Source: Halosegnis rubeus
GTDB lineage: Archaea; Halobacteriota; Halobacteria; Halobacteriales; Haloarculaceae
Length of the DNA: 64,000 nucleotides
Reading direction: 5' to 3'
Assembly: GCF_009184545.1 (NCBI RefSeq)
Contig: NZ_QJOW01000002.1
Location: 248,001 to 312,000, forward strand
Shown here: positions 7,717 to 15,967 of the stretch, piece after piece
Position numbering within the stretch: the first letter of the stretch is position 1
Layout of the letters: each line of letters opens with the position of its first letter
The notes under the pieces: generated by a model
Databases searched by the model: none
Told to the model about the DNA's origin: nothing
What the model saw: only the letters and a program-made list of their open reading frames with translations
Translations under genes and position numbers: made by a program

Positions 7717-9200
7717 CAGTTCCGCCGGCGGATGAGGACGCCACCCACGACCAGCGCGGCGACCACCAGCCCGACGAGCAGTATCGGGAAGCCGCCGCCG
7801 CCCGACTCCTCGACCGTCTCGACCGTCTGGACGGACACCTCTTGCGTGTACGAGCGCTCGGTGTCGCCCACGTCGTAGCTCACGGTGACGGGAACGGTCG
7901 ACACGTCGCCCGTCGTTCCGGTGGTGAGGGTGAACGCGGCGAAGTCGCTGCTGTCGACGCTGCCGACGAAGTACTCGCTCGCGGAGACGTTCTCCCCGCC
8001 GACCTCGACGGTGACCGAGCTCGCAGGGCCACCGCCAAGGTTACTTGCCGTCGCCGACAGCTCGAGTTCACCCTCGCGCGCGACGGCCTCGGTGCCGGTG
8101 AGTGATATCTCCGCGGGGTTTGCCGGCTCGGTGAAGCGCGTCTGTAGGGTGCGGTCGGTCTGGCGTTCGACGCCGTTTGCCGTCGTGTAGGTGACGGTCA
8201 CGTCGAACGACTGCGCGCCGGCCGAATCGCGGGTCACGGGGAACGTGAAGGTCCGGCCCTCCCCGCTGGCGAGTTGGGTCCCGACGCGGCGGTCGGTGCG
8301 GAACTCGACGCCCTCGCCGGCCGCCGCGACGGCAATCTGTCTGACCTGCTGGTCCAGCCCGTTGGTGACGTTCACGGAGAGGGTGGTCTCCGCGCCGGGG
8401 AAGGCGGGGTCGACCGTCCCGCCCACGTCGATGCTCCCCGCGAGGTCGGGCGAGCGGAAGCGCACGTCGAGGGTCTCGGTGGTCGTCCGCCTGAAGCCGT
8501 CGTCGTCCGTGTACGAGAGCGTCGCCTCGATGTCGCGCACGCCGAGTTCGGCCGGCGTGGCGGTGAAGGTGAACTCGCGTTCCGCGCCGGCGGCGACGGA
8601 AGAGTCGACGCGCGAGGACTCGTCGAAGTCAACGCCGTCGGCGGCGAGTTCGAGGTTCACGTCTCTGACCGGCACGTCGAGGCCGTTCGCGACCCCGATG
8701 GTGAGGTCAGTCGGCTGGCCGGCGACGGTGCCGGCGGCGCTCGCCTCGATGCGCGGGGCCGGGTCGTACACCTCGACGGTGGTCGTCGTTTCGACGGTCA
8801 GCGGGTCGCCGCTGCCGGCCGCCCGGGCGTCGATAGTGACGTACAGCGTCTTGGCCCCCGACTCGTCGAAGCCGATGTCGAGGGGGATGTCCGTCTCGCC
8901 ACCGGGCGCGACGCGGCCGGGATTGGTCCTGCGGTCGAGTCGGTCACCGCCTTCGGAGGGATCGCCGTCGTACACCGAGACGGAGCGAATCGAGTACGTC
9001 TCCCTGCTCGCGTCGGGATTTGTGAGTTGAGCAGTGAAGCTGAAGTTCCCGCTCGTCGTCGGCTGGACAGGGTCGGTGCTCGTCGTCAGATACAGGAGAC
9101 CGTCGTTCGCGGTCGTCGCCGGTGCGCCCGCTGCCGGTGGAACTCCCGCGCTTGCGGCGAGCAGTACGACCAGCGCCGCGACCGCGCGATGCGTCGTCAT
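7716..9200 (-). CDS. Exported CARDB-like repeat protein with C-terminal membrane anchor
   Basis: 494 residues. The signal peptide AVAALVVLLAASAGVPPAAG is followed by at least four beta-sandwich repeats of about 100 residues, each with a pattern such as FTFTATPAELGVRDIEATLSY (CARDB/NEW3-like, COG1361-type). A glycine run then precedes the C-terminal helix FPILLVGLVVAALVVGGVLI and the basic tail RRRN. It is first in the operon with an FtsX-type ABC transporter, so it is probably the surface partner of that machine. Ligand and function cannot be told. Confidence 0.8.
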   Translation of the reverse strand: MTTHRAVAALVVLLAASAGVPPAAGAPATTANDGLLYLTTSTDPVQPTTSGNFSFTAQLTNPDASRETYSIRSVSVYDGDPSEGGDRLDRRTNPGRVAPGGETDIPLDIGFDESGAKTLYVTIDARAAGSGDPLTVETTTTVEVYDPAPRIEASAAGTVAGQPTDLTIGVANGLDVPVRDVNLELAADGVDFDESSRVDSSVAAGAEREFTFTATPAELGVRDIEATLSYTDDDGFRRTTTETLDVRFRSPDLAGSIDVGGTVDPAFPGAETTLSVNVTNGLDQQVRQIAVAAAGEGVEFRTDRRVGTQLASGEGRTFTFPVTRDSAGAQSFDVTVTYTTANGVERQTDRTLQTRFTEPANPAEISLTGTEAVAREGELELSATASNLGGGPASSVTVEVGGENVSASEYFVGSVDSSDFAAFTLTTGTTGDVSTVPVTVSYDVGDTERSYTQEVSVQTVETVEESGGGGFPILLVGLVVAALVVGGVLIRRRN

Positions 9201-9243
9201 ACCCGAAGGTGGACTGCCGGGTGGTAAAGCGTTTCCACATTTT

Positions 9244-9257
9244 TGAACGGAAGTTCA
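9244..9257. promoter_or_regulatory. Inverted repeat between divergent genes
   Basis: TGAAC-GGAA-GTTCA, a 14-nt palindrome with 5-bp arms. It lies about 45 nt from both the minus-strand exported-protein start (9200) and the plus-strand dehydrogenase start (9304). Placement suggests a regulator site serving one or both promoters. This is inference from position and symmetry only. Confidence 0.35.
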
Positions 9258-9303
9258 GTCGACGGAGCCGCGGCTTTTTGCCGCCGCCGGTCGCAGGTGT
9301 CGT

Positions 9304-10344
9304 ATGCGCGCAGCACGCTATCACGGACCCGGCGACATTCGCATCGACGAGGTCGACCGCCCCGAGGTCACCGACCCCGAGGACGCACTGGTCCGGGTAA
9401 CTCACACCGCCATCTGTGGCTCGGACCTGTGGTTTTATCGCGGCCAGCAGGACCGCGACGTTCCGTCGGGCGTCGGTCACGAGCCGATGGGAATCGTTGA
9501 GGAGGTCGGCGAAGACGTCGTGTCGCTCGAATCCGGCGACCGCGTCCTCGCTCCCTTCGCCATCTCCTGTGGCGAGTGTGAGTTCTGTCGGAAGGGGCTC
9601 CACACTTCTTGTTCGAACGCGAGTAGCTGGGGCGGCGAAAACGGCGGCGGCCAAGGGGAGTACGTGAAATGTCCCACCGCGGACGGGACGCTCGTGAAGG
9701 TGCCCGACCGCCACGCCGACGACCCCGAGACGTTAAAATCGCTGCTCCCGCTGACGGACGTGATGTGTACCGGCCACCACGCCGCCGTCAACGCCGGCGT
9801 CGAGGCCGGCTCGACGGTCGCCGTCGTCGGTGACGGTGCCGTCGGGCTGTGTGGAGTGCTCGCGGCGAAGCGACTCGGCGCAGAGCGAATCGTCGCGATG
9901 GGTCACCACGAGAACCGACTGGACATCGCCGAGGAGTTCGGCGCGACCGACCGCGTCACCGAACGGGGCGAGGCGGCGGTCGAGCGCGTCCACGAACTGA
10001 CGAACGGCGGCGTCAACCACGTCGTTGAGGCGGTCGGCATGGAGTCGTCGATGAATATGGCCTTCGACGTTGCGCGGCCCGGCGGCACGGTGGGCTACGT
10101 CGGCGTGCCGGCCGGCATCGAGGAGGCGGAGTTCCTCGGGACTGCCTTCGGCGAGAACATCGCCCTGAAAGGCGGTGTCGCGCCCGTCCGCGAGTACATC
10201 GAGGAGCTGATGGCCGACGTGTTGCAGGGGACGCTCGACCCCTCGCCGGTGTTCACGAAGACGGTCGATCTGGACGGGGTTCCCGAGGGGTACGCGGCGA
10301 TGGACGAGCGCGAGGCCGTGAAGGTGTTCGTCGACCTGACCTGA
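9304..10344 (+). CDS. Zinc-dependent medium-chain alcohol dehydrogenase
   Basis: 346 residues. The catalytic zinc ligands are in ICGSDLWFY and GVGHEPMGIV. The structural zinc site is reduced to CGECEFCRKGLHTSC, with all four cysteines present. The Rossmann motif VAVVGDGAVGLCGVLAAKRL binds NAD(P). The next residues AERIVAMGHHENRLDIAEEFGA are typical of the family. It oxidises or reduces an alcohol/aldehyde pair in the cytoplasm; the substrate is not predictable. A T-rich stretch about 30 nt before the ATG suggests a short or absent leader. Confidence 0.9.
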   Translation: MRAARYHGPGDIRIDEVDRPEVTDPEDALVRVTHTAICGSDLWFYRGQQDRDVPSGVGHEPMGIVEEVGEDVVSLESGDRVLAPFAISCGECEFCRKGLHTSCSNASSWGGENGGGQGEYVKCPTADGTLVKVPDRHADDPETLKSLLPLTDVMCTGHHAAVNAGVEAGSTVAVVGDGAVGLCGVLAAKRLGAERIVAMGHHENRLDIAEEFGATDRVTERGEAAVERVHELTNGGVNHVVEAVGMESSMNMAFDVARPGGTVGYVGVPAGIEEAEFLGTAFGENIALKGGVAPVREYIEELMADVLQGTLDPSPVFTKTVDLDGVPEGYAAMDEREAVKVFVDLT

Positions 10345-10349
10345 GTCGG

Positions 10350-10541
10350 TCACTCGGGCGTGAAGATATCCTCGATTCGGCAGTCGAAGTGGGCGGCTAG
10401 CTCGAACGCGAGTTCCAGCGACGGGTCGTAGCGACCCCGCTCGATGGCGTTGATGGTCTGTCTCGACACGCCGACCGCCTCGCCCAAGCCCGCCTGGCTG
10501 AGGTCGTGTGTCGCCCGCCGCTGTTTGAGGTCGTTCTCCAT
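10350..10541 (-). CDS. XRE-family (Cro/CI-type) HTH regulator
   Basis: 63 residues, essentially one helix-turn-helix domain: LSQAGLGEAVGVSRQTINAI followed by ERGRYDPSLELAFELAAHFD. This is the short YgzD/HipB-like form often coded after a DUF2178-type membrane protein. It is three nt downstream of that gene and certainly co-transcribed. It probably represses its own operon through the palindrome upstream of 10964. Confidence 0.88.
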   Translation of the reverse strand: MENDLKQRRATHDLSQAGLGEAVGVSRQTINAIERGRYDPSLELAFELAAHFDCRIEDIFTPE

Positions 10542-10544
10542 GTC

Positions 10545-10964
10545 TCACCCACGCCGCTTGACGATCCCGTAACAGACTCCGTACAGAATGAACAGCGCCG
10601 AAAGGGTCCCAATCGACCCGCCCAGCGCACCCGAAATCGTCAGGTAATCAGCGGCTTCGAGCACGTACAGCGCCGGCACCGTCGCGAGCGTGATGACGGT
10701 CAGTATCTTGAGCAGGAGTCCGCTCGCGCGGTTGTGAAGGACGTAATCACGCTCGTCGTGTAGCTGTGCACTGCTCAGCCGGGGTGCGAGAAACGCGAAC
10801 CCCCCGCCGACCCACGCGCCGACCAGATAGACCGCCGTCCCGACCAGCGGTCTGTCGACGATGATACCGGCGAACAGTCCGAGGACGGCGAGCGCGATGA
10901 TACCGTAGACGACCCGCTGGTACGTCGTCCGCGAGAGTCCCGCTGTGGTCTGATTCGTTGTCAT
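10545..10964 (-). CDS. Four-helix membrane protein, DUF2178-like
   Basis: 139 residues with four hydrophobic helices (YGIIALAVLGLFAGIIVDRP, LVGAWVGGGFAFLAP, LLLKILTVITLATVPALYVL, SIGTLSALFILYGVCYGIV). The central loop SSAQLHDERDYVLHNRASG matches DUF2178 proteins, where the E/R-rich loop is conserved. Such proteins are usually paired with a short XRE regulator, as here. The function is unknown; a membrane-sensing partner of the regulator is one idea. Confidence 0.75.
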   Translation of the reverse strand: MTTNQTTAGLSRTTYQRVVYGIIALAVLGLFAGIIVDRPLVGTAVYLVGAWVGGGFAFLAPRLSSAQLHDERDYVLHNRASGLLLKILTVITLATVPALYVLEAADYLTISGALGGSIGTLSALFILYGVCYGIVKRRG

Positions 10965-10968
10965 GGTG

Positions 10969-11015
10969 GTAAAGTCTCTTTTACAGTAAAGTAAACTTTA
11001 CACAGTATATTAAAA
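10969..11015 (-). promoter_or_regulatory. Promoter with GTAAAG/CTTTAC operator repeats
   Basis: A TATA box (TATATTAAAA on the plus strand, 11006-11015) serves the minus-strand DUF2178/XRE operon. Directly downstream lies a perfect palindrome GTAAAG-TAAA-CTTTAC (10986-11001), followed by a weaker copy GTAAAG-TCTC-TTTTAC (10969-10984) reaching almost to the start codon. Sites between TATA box and start are the usual position for archaeal repressors. I infer autoregulation by the XRE protein. Confidence 0.65.
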
Positions 11016-11115
11016 CCATCGCTCAGTCGAGGGTTCCCTATCGACGCCAGAACGCAGGCGATCTCCAAGCGAGTAGCCCGAACCTACTTGCCGGTGTCGC
11101 CCGTACAGTGGGACG

Positions 11116-11268
11116 ATGCAACAGTGTGCTCGCTGTGAGACACGAATCTCCGCCGGCGGCGAGTGGGTCGAACTGCGACACCACCACGAACACATGAACT
11201 TCGAGAGTCGGTTCTGTAGCCCGGCGTGTGCTAGCGCGTACCTGTCGGAGGACCTCGACGCGACATGA
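11116..11268 (+). CDS. 50-residue zinc-finger micro-protein
   Basis: MQQCARCETRISAGGEWVEL, then RHHHEHMNFESRFCSPACASAYLSEDLDAT. CARC and FCSPAC form a four-cysteine site, close to the MYM/TRASH type of treble clef. A histidine cluster lies between them. Its stop TGA overlaps the ATG of the following lipoprotein gene (ATGA), so the pair is coupled. It could be a metal-binding or regulatory micro-protein. Confidence 0.75.
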   Translation: MQQCARCETRISAGGEWVELRHHHEHMNFESRFCSPACASAYLSEDLDAT

Positions 11269-11654
11269 CCAGACGGCGGTTTCTGGGTGTACTCGGCGGC
11301 GTCGGGCTCGCGCTGCTCCCCGGCTGTGCGAGCGGCGACACCCCGGAATCGCGGTTTCGTGGTGCCCTCGCGAGCGCCGGAGTCGGAATTCGCGCGCTCT
11401 CGGCTGCACGGGGCGGCTGGGAGTTGGAGTATCTCACGACGGCGACGACGACCGACGGGCTCCGGGCCGAGGCGCGGACGATTGCGCTCGCGTACGCCGA
11501 CCACCACCCCGAGGGCGACCACACGCTCGGTGCCGTCGCGATCGCCGACGCCGAGGACGCCCTGGCCGCGGAGTGGCGCGTCGAGGCAGCGTGGACGACC
11601 GACGGCGAGACGGCGTACTTCGACCGCGTGCGAGAGACGACGGACGCGTTCTGA
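11265..11654 (+). CDS. Small lipoprotein of unknown function
   Basis: 129 residues. The N-terminus has a twin-arginine-like basic start and the lipobox LLPGC at residues 17-21 (MTRRRFLGVLGGVGLALLPG then C). The mature part is alpha/beta with no recognised motif. It is coupled to the zinc micro-protein upstream and followed by a thioesterase 39 nt on. It is predicted to be exported and anchored to the outer face of the membrane. Confidence 0.7.
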   Translation: MTRRRFLGVLGGVGLALLPGCASGDTPESRFRGALASAGVGIRALSAARGGWELEYLTTATTTDGLRAEARTIALAYADHHPEGDHTLGAVAIADAEDALAAEWRVEAAWTTDGETAYFDRVRETTDAF

Positions 11655-11693
11655 AACCGAAAGTGACGACCCGCCTCGCCGCCCGGACCCCGT

Positions 11694-12104
11694 ATGGACG
11701 GCTACCGCTTCACCGAGACGATTCCGCTCCGCCTGCGCGACATCGACCAGATGGACCACGTCAACAACGCCGTCTACGCCACCTTCCTCGAACAGGCGCG
11801 GACGGCGTACTTCCGTGATGTGGTGGACAAGCCGCTCAACTCCGTCGGGATGGTCATTGCCGACCTGAACGTCGAGTTCGAACGGGCGATTACCCTCGAC
11901 GCCGGTGAGGTCGTCGTTGGCGCGCGCGTCCCCGAACTCGGGACGAGCAGCATCCCGATGGAGTACGCGATTCACGCCGCCGGCGACCGCGCTGCAACGG
12001 GGTCGACGACGATGGTGCACGTCGACCGCGAGGCGGGCACGGCGAAGTCGCTGCCCGACGAGTGGCGCAAGACCATCACGTCGTTCGAGTCACTCGAATC
12101 GTAA
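11694..12104 (+). CDS. Acyl-CoA thioesterase, hotdog fold (4HBT/YbgC-like)
   Basis: 136 residues. The motif RLRDIDQMDHVNNAVYATFLE matches the YbgC/FadM signature with the catalytic Asp in the D-x-D/M-x-HVNN region. The following EQARTAYFRDVVDKP and VGARVPELGTSS are typical. It hydrolyses acyl-CoA thioesters in the cytoplasm; chain length is not predictable. The 3' end overlaps the convergent S66 peptidase by 15 nt. Confidence 0.87.
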   Translation: MDGYRFTETIPLRLRDIDQMDHVNNAVYATFLEQARTAYFRDVVDKPLNSVGMVIADLNVEFERAITLDAGEVVVGARVPELGTSSIPMEYAIHAAGDRAATGSTTMVHVDREAGTAKSLPDEWRKTITSFESLES

Positions 12105-13121
12105 CGTCTCGGTCGCCGCGTCGACGACACACTGGCCGCCGATTGGAACCGGAGCCGTCGGCCGTGTGTGCCCGAACGCTACGTCTGTGACGACGACCGC
12201 GTCCCCGTACTCACGGACCGTCTCGACAACTGCCTCGCGCTGTCGTTCCCGATACGCTGTGCGTTCCTCGGGCGTGCGCTCGTTACCGAAGCTCCGCGCC
12301 TTCGCACGACCGACGAGTACCGCCCCCACGTCGAGTGTACCCCGCTCGCCCAGTCCCCTGAGGACGCGGCGGACGGCGGTCGATTCGGGTAATTCTTCCG
12401 ACGTTTCGAGCAGCAAGACGCTCCCGGCCGTCTCCTCGGGGACGTAGCTATCGGCCATGAGATGCGCCGCGAGCACCTCCAGGCAGCCGCCCCACGTCCG
12501 GCTCTCGATTCGCCCGGAGCCGTGCCACCGGCGGCCATCGCTCGCCTCGTACTCCGGAGTGCGGTCGAGGTTCGCGGGGTCGTGCCAGTCCAAGTCCTCG
12601 TCGCTGACCCGGTCAGGCTCGCGGAGTTCGCCCAACGAATCGTCGAAGAACGCCCGCTCCAGATACTCGCGGGCGTAGTCGTTGAGTCCGCCCGGCTCGC
12701 AGATGTCGGTGAACAGCGTCCCGCCGTAGAAGCTGACGACGCCCTGTGCCCGACAGAAGGCGGCGAACGAGGTGTTGTCGCTCGTCCCGTAGAACCTGGT
12801 CGGATTGTCCCGAATCGCGCTCGGGTCCAGATGTTTCAGGATGCGAATCTGGTCGTCGCCGCCGATGGCAGCCATGACACCGTCGATATCGGGGTCGCGA
12901 AACGCTGCTTCCAACTCGCGAGCGCGCCCCTCGGGGTTGTCGTACAGCGTCTGCTTGTCGGCGTACAGACTGTCCAACCCAACGGGGTCGAGGTCGAACG
13001 AGCGCAGCCGGTCAAAGCCCAACTCGACGAGGTGGGCCGGGTAGTCGCCGGCGACGGGAACGGTTGCGGGACGACAGACTGCGACGGTGCTGCCCGGCTC
13101 AAGTGGCGGTGGCGTCTCCAT
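12090..13121 (-). CDS. S66-family peptidase (LD-carboxypeptidase/MccF-like)
   Basis: 343 residues. The nucleophile region FYGTSDNTSFAAF has the Ser of the G-x-S-D pattern. The earlier AAIGGDDQIRILKHLD matches the N-terminal fold, and the C-terminal RTWGGCLEVLAAHLM and VTDVAFGHTRPTAPVPIGG carry the expected Glu/His partners. Archaea lack murein, so an MccF-like role in cleaving acyl-sulfamoyl or peptidyl-nucleotide compounds is more likely than peptidoglycan recycling. That last point is inference. Confidence 0.87.
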   Translation of the reverse strand: METPPPLEPGSTVAVCRPATVPVAGDYPAHLVELGFDRLRSFDLDPVGLDSLYADKQTLYDNPEGRARELEAAFRDPDIDGVMAAIGGDDQIRILKHLDPSAIRDNPTRFYGTSDNTSFAAFCRAQGVVSFYGGTLFTDICEPGGLNDYAREYLERAFFDDSLGELREPDRVSDEDLDWHDPANLDRTPEYEASDGRRWHGSGRIESRTWGGCLEVLAAHLMADSYVPEETAGSVLLLETSEELPESTAVRRVLRGLGERGTLDVGAVLVGRAKARSFGNERTPEERTAYRERQREAVVETVREYGDAVVVTDVAFGHTRPTAPVPIGGQCVVDAATETLRFE

Positions 13122-13166
13122 GCCGGTCGGTGGTGGCGACAGCGACGAAACGGTTCGGGTGGTGTG

Positions 13167-13385
13167 TCACTCGCTCGCTTGCCACATCTTCGCTCGTTCG
13201 ACTGCGCGCTCGCGGTCGGGGACGGTTTCGTGTCTGTACGTCTCGCCTTCGGGCGCTTGGATGAGTCGGTCGTAGTGGACGGCCCACTCGCCGCCGGCGG
13301 TTTTGCGAGCGACGATTTCGGCCGTCGCGTCGCCGCGTTCCCACACGAGCTTGGTGTCGGTGTCGGTCGTCTGTTCCCACTCCAT
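13167..13385 (-). CDS. 72-residue conserved haloarchaeal protein
   Basis: It starts at MEWEQTTDTDTKLVWERGDA; a longer frame on this strand runs through other genes and is spurious. The compact alpha/beta protein has AEIVARKTAGGEWAVHYDRL and ends ERAVERAKMWQASE. There are no catalytic or metal motifs. Codon use is typical of the chromosome. Small acidic proteins of this form are widespread in haloarchaea without known function. Confidence 0.7.
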   Translation of the reverse strand: MEWEQTTDTDTKLVWERGDATAEIVARKTAGGEWAVHYDRLIQAPEGETYRHETVPDRERAVERAKMWQASE

Positions 13386-13475
13386 ACCGTGCCGTCGCGA
13401 GCCGACGGCTAAACCGTGGGGGCCGTCGCGGCGAACGGAAGCGTTAAGAAAACCACGGCGCGAGATGATGCAAGG

Positions 13476-13733
13476 ATGCTCGCCGCTTCGCTGCAGGTCA
13501 TCGACAACTTTCTGCTCCAATACAACGCCGGGCAGATTCTTCTGGCACTGTTCATCGTGTCGACCCTCGGGCTTGCCCCACTGAAGTCTGCCAAGGCCGT
13601 TGGCATCAACGTCGTCGTGTTTGGCTTCATCTTCCTCGTCACGCCGAGCAGTCTCGCCCCCATCCAGTTCCGGTTCCTCGGTATCGCCTTGCTGTTCGTC
13701 GGTCCCATCATCGTCGTCGCGTCGCGCAAGTAA
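13476..13733 (+). CDS. 85-residue membrane protein with three helices
   Basis: It starts at MLAASLQVIDNFLLQYNAG. Three hydrophobic stretches follow (QILLALFIVSTLGLAPL, AVGINVVVFGFIFLV, FRFLGIALLFVGPIIVVA). It ends in ASRK. The gene stands alone. No family is recognised with confidence. A longer in-frame start exists at 13416 but the added residues are polar and unlike the family pattern. Confidence 0.65.
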   Translation: MLAASLQVIDNFLLQYNAGQILLALFIVSTLGLAPLKSAKAVGINVVVFGFIFLVTPSSLAPIQFRFLGIALLFVGPIIVVASRK

Positions 13734-13792
13734 CGCCGTCGTCTCCGTCGTCTGTTGTTTTTGCGCCGAGCAGCGAACGCGGTTTCCAAGAG

Positions 13793-14093
13793 TTACCTGT
13801 ACAGCGAGTAGTAGAGCTCGCCGAACCCGACACAAAAGAGGGTCGCGCCGGCGACCTGCAGCCCGATGAACAGGCCGTCCGTGGGGTCGCGTGCAGCAAA
13901 CAGGAGCTGCGTGGTGAGACTCGTCACCGCGACGCCCATGCTGATGGACGCGAAGCCGACGAAGGCGTACTTGAGCCGGTCGGTTCCGCTGTCGCGGTAG
14001 GCTCTGAAGCTGATGAGCGTCAGTCCGAGCGAGAACCCGAGCAAGACGTCGAAGCAGCAGCAGTACGATTCCGGCAGGGGTAATGGTGGTCAT
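13793..14093 (-). pseudogene. Frameshifted DUF7521-like membrane protein gene
   Basis: The frame beginning at ATG 14093 reads MTTITPAGIVLLLL and then goes off into arginine-rich nonsense. One base later a second frame continues VLLGFSLGLTLISFRAYRDS and on through two more helices to FGELYYSLYR. Joined, they give a typical ~100-residue three-helix protein of the kind coded after an HTH gene in haloarchaea. One surplus base near 14052-14057 explains the break. The intact part alone (from TTG 14044) would lack the first half helix. Either a real frameshift or a sequencing error. Confidence 0.65.
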
Positions 14094-14101
14094 TCGTTGT
14101 A

Positions 14102-14450
14102 TCACTCTCCGGCGAGCTCGTCCCACAGCTGCGAGAACTTGCTCGGGGCGTTTTCGCGTCGGTACACCGTCACGTCGTAGCCGTCCTCGTCGAGCGTGAT
14201 GACGGTCGATTCGAAGTTACACTCGTAGACGCTGTAGTGGTTGCCGTCCTCGGCGACCTCGGTGCGTTCCGTGACGAGCGCGTGTTCCTGAAGCAGCTCC
14301 AGCCGGCGATACACCGTCGGAAGCGACATCCCACAGCGTTCGGCGAGCTGCTTTGCCGACTGTGGCTCCGCGGCAGCCGCCTCCAAGAGGTCGTGCCCGC
14401 TCGTCACCGAGCGCGTCGAGCAGGCTCTCCCCGGAGCTGGCTTCGTCCAC
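14102..14450 (-). pseudogene. Frameshifted winged-helix (ArsR-like) transcription regulator
   Basis: From GTG 14450 the frame reads VDEASSGESLLDALGDERA and then diverges. The neighbouring frame picks up DLLEAAAAEPQSAKQLAERC, then GMSLPTVYRRLELLQEHALV, a clear winged-helix DNA-binding domain, and continues to the stop at 14102. Removing one base near 14395-14405 (for example in the GGG of GAGCGGGCAC) restores one ~115-residue regulator. It precedes the equally frameshifted membrane gene by 8 nt. The pair is a common haloarchaeal regulator/membrane-protein module. Confidence 0.7.
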
Positions 14451-14498
14451 AGCACACTGCCGTAGCCAGGTATCAAAAAATCTGGCAAGACGGCGGCG

Positions 14499-15212
14499 TC
14501 ACTCGACGACGGTGTTCGAGAGCGTCCCGATGTTCTCGTACGTTATCTCGATCGCCTCGCCCGGCTCCACCAGCCCCGGATTGGCCGGGCTTCCGAAGGA
14601 AATCACGTCCCCCGGCTGGAAGGTGAACCGCTCGGAGAGGAAGCTGATCACCGAACGCGGCTTGATAAACATATTCTCGGTGTTGTCCTCCTGTCGACGT
14701 TCGCCGCCGACGTACGTCTCGATGTCGAGACCGACGGGGTCGATATCAGCGACGACGGGACCGAGCGGCGCGGAGCCGTCGAACGCCTTGCGCGCCGTCC
14801 GGCGCTCCTGGTCCAATGCGTCGAGGTCGTTCATGATCGTGTACCCCCACACCGCGTCGTCCACCTCGTCTTCGCTGATGTCGTGACACTGCTCGCCGAT
14901 GACGGCCGCTAACTCGCCCGCGTAGGTGAGTTCCTCGGTGAAGGAGGGGTACACGATGTCCTCGCCCGGCCCGAGCAGCGAGGTCGGTCCCTTGATGAAG
15001 AAGTCCGGCTTCTCGGGCACGTCGTACCCCATCTGTTCGACCTTCTCGCCGTAGTTGCGCCCGACACAGTAGAACGCCGACGGCTCACACGGCGCGAGCA
15101 GGTCGGCGTCCTCGCCGACCACGTACTCGCCCTCGTCGGTGGCAACGACGCCGTCGTCGTACTCGCCGGTCCGGATGCCGTCGTCGGTGCTGACGCGTGC
15201 GTACTTCGTCAT
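14499..15212 (-). CDS. Fumarylacetoacetate hydrolase-family protein
   Basis: 237 residues. YCVGRNYGEKVEQMGYDVPE, then PDFFIKGPTSLLGPGEDIVY, then YAGELAAVIGEQCHDISEDE and GYTIMNDLDALD give the FAH fold with its metal ligands (E-x-E-like residues in ELTYAGELA and the D in MNDLD). Members cleave C-C bonds in acylpyruvates or oxaloacetate. It is a single gene; the substrate is unknown. The C-terminal FQPGDVISFGSPANPGLVEPG is family-typical. Confidence 0.88.
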   Translation of the reverse strand: MTKYARVSTDDGIRTGEYDDGVVATDEGEYVVGEDADLLAPCEPSAFYCVGRNYGEKVEQMGYDVPEKPDFFIKGPTSLLGPGEDIVYPSFTEELTYAGELAAVIGEQCHDISEDEVDDAVWGYTIMNDLDALDQERRTARKAFDGSAPLGPVVADIDPVGLDIETYVGGERRQEDNTENMFIKPRSVISFLSERFTFQPGDVISFGSPANPGLVEPGEAIEITYENIGTLSNTVVE

Positions 15213-15301
15213 AGCGGCCGTCGGACGCCCGGGTGTAAACGGCTGGTGGTTCCCGCGAGCGACGGGGGCGGTTTTATTTTCGCGCCCGACAACTATCGCG
15301 T

Positions 15302-15967
15302 ATGACCGTTCCGAAGGGAATCGCCCGCGACACGCTGTTCGATGTCATCGTCGGTTGGTACCGCGCCGGCGGCGACGACCAGCCAGTCGATACCGCCGCC
15401 GCGGCCGAACAGGCCGGCTACAGCGACGCGACGAGCCGCCAGACGGCGTTTCTGGAAGCCGTCGGTGTCCTCGAAGCCGAAGGGCAAGACCACCAGCTCA
15501 CGAGCCGCGGGGCCGCCTTCGCGGCCGCGCTCGCGAGCGACGACGAGCCGAACGCCAAGAGCCGCGCGTACACGATTCTTTCTGCGTGGCCCCCAAGCAG
15601 TCGGCTGCGCGACATCCTCCGCGGGGGCGCGATGCCGGAAGACGACCTGCTCGCGCGTGTCGCCGACGTGACCGGTGCCGACCTCGATACCAGCCGCGAG
15701 CGCATCGGCTGTCGCACGCTGCTGGATCTTCTCGTCTGGGCCGGAGTGCTCGACCGAACCAACGACGGCCTGTATCTCCCCGGCGAGGTAGAGACCCGGT
15801 CCGTCGAGCGCGAACGCGCGGCGCTCACCGTCGAGCTCGAGCTCTCCGTCGACGTGGACCCCGACGACGTGGAGTCGCTCGTCCGTGCGGTTCAGGCGGG
15901 GCTCGAAGACGAGGAGTCTCCCAGCATCGCGGCCGAACTGGAGGGGCTGTCCGTGCGCGAGGACTAG
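15302..15967 (+). CDS. Conserved haloarchaeal protein with two winged-helix-like halves
   Basis: 221 residues. The first half (DTLFDVIVGWYRAGGDDQPV ... AAAEQAGYSDATSRQTAFL ... GVLEAEGQDHQLTSRGAAFA) and the second (LARVADVTGADLDTSRERIG ... LLDLLVWAGVLDRTNDGLYL) each look like a winged helix. An acidic C-terminus (VDVDPDDVESLVRAVQAGLE) follows. This suggests a DNA-binding or scaffold protein. No known family name can be assigned from sequence alone. Its TAG stop shares CTAG with the convergent SRAP gene. Confidence 0.6.
   Translation: MTVPKGIARDTLFDVIVGWYRAGGDDQPVDTAAAAEQAGYSDATSRQTAFLEAVGVLEAEGQDHQLTSRGAAFAAALASDDEPNAKSRAYTILSAWPPSSRLRDILRGGAMPEDDLLARVADVTGADLDTSRERIGCRTLLDLLVWAGVLDRTNDGLYLPGEVETRSVERERAALTVELELSVDVDPDDVESLVRAVQAGLEDEESPSIAAELEGLSVRED

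Noticed and set aside
12462-13412. Long plus-strand open frame opposite the S66 peptidase gene
   Set aside because: GC-rich shadow; the peptidase on the other strand has full family motifs and this frame has none.
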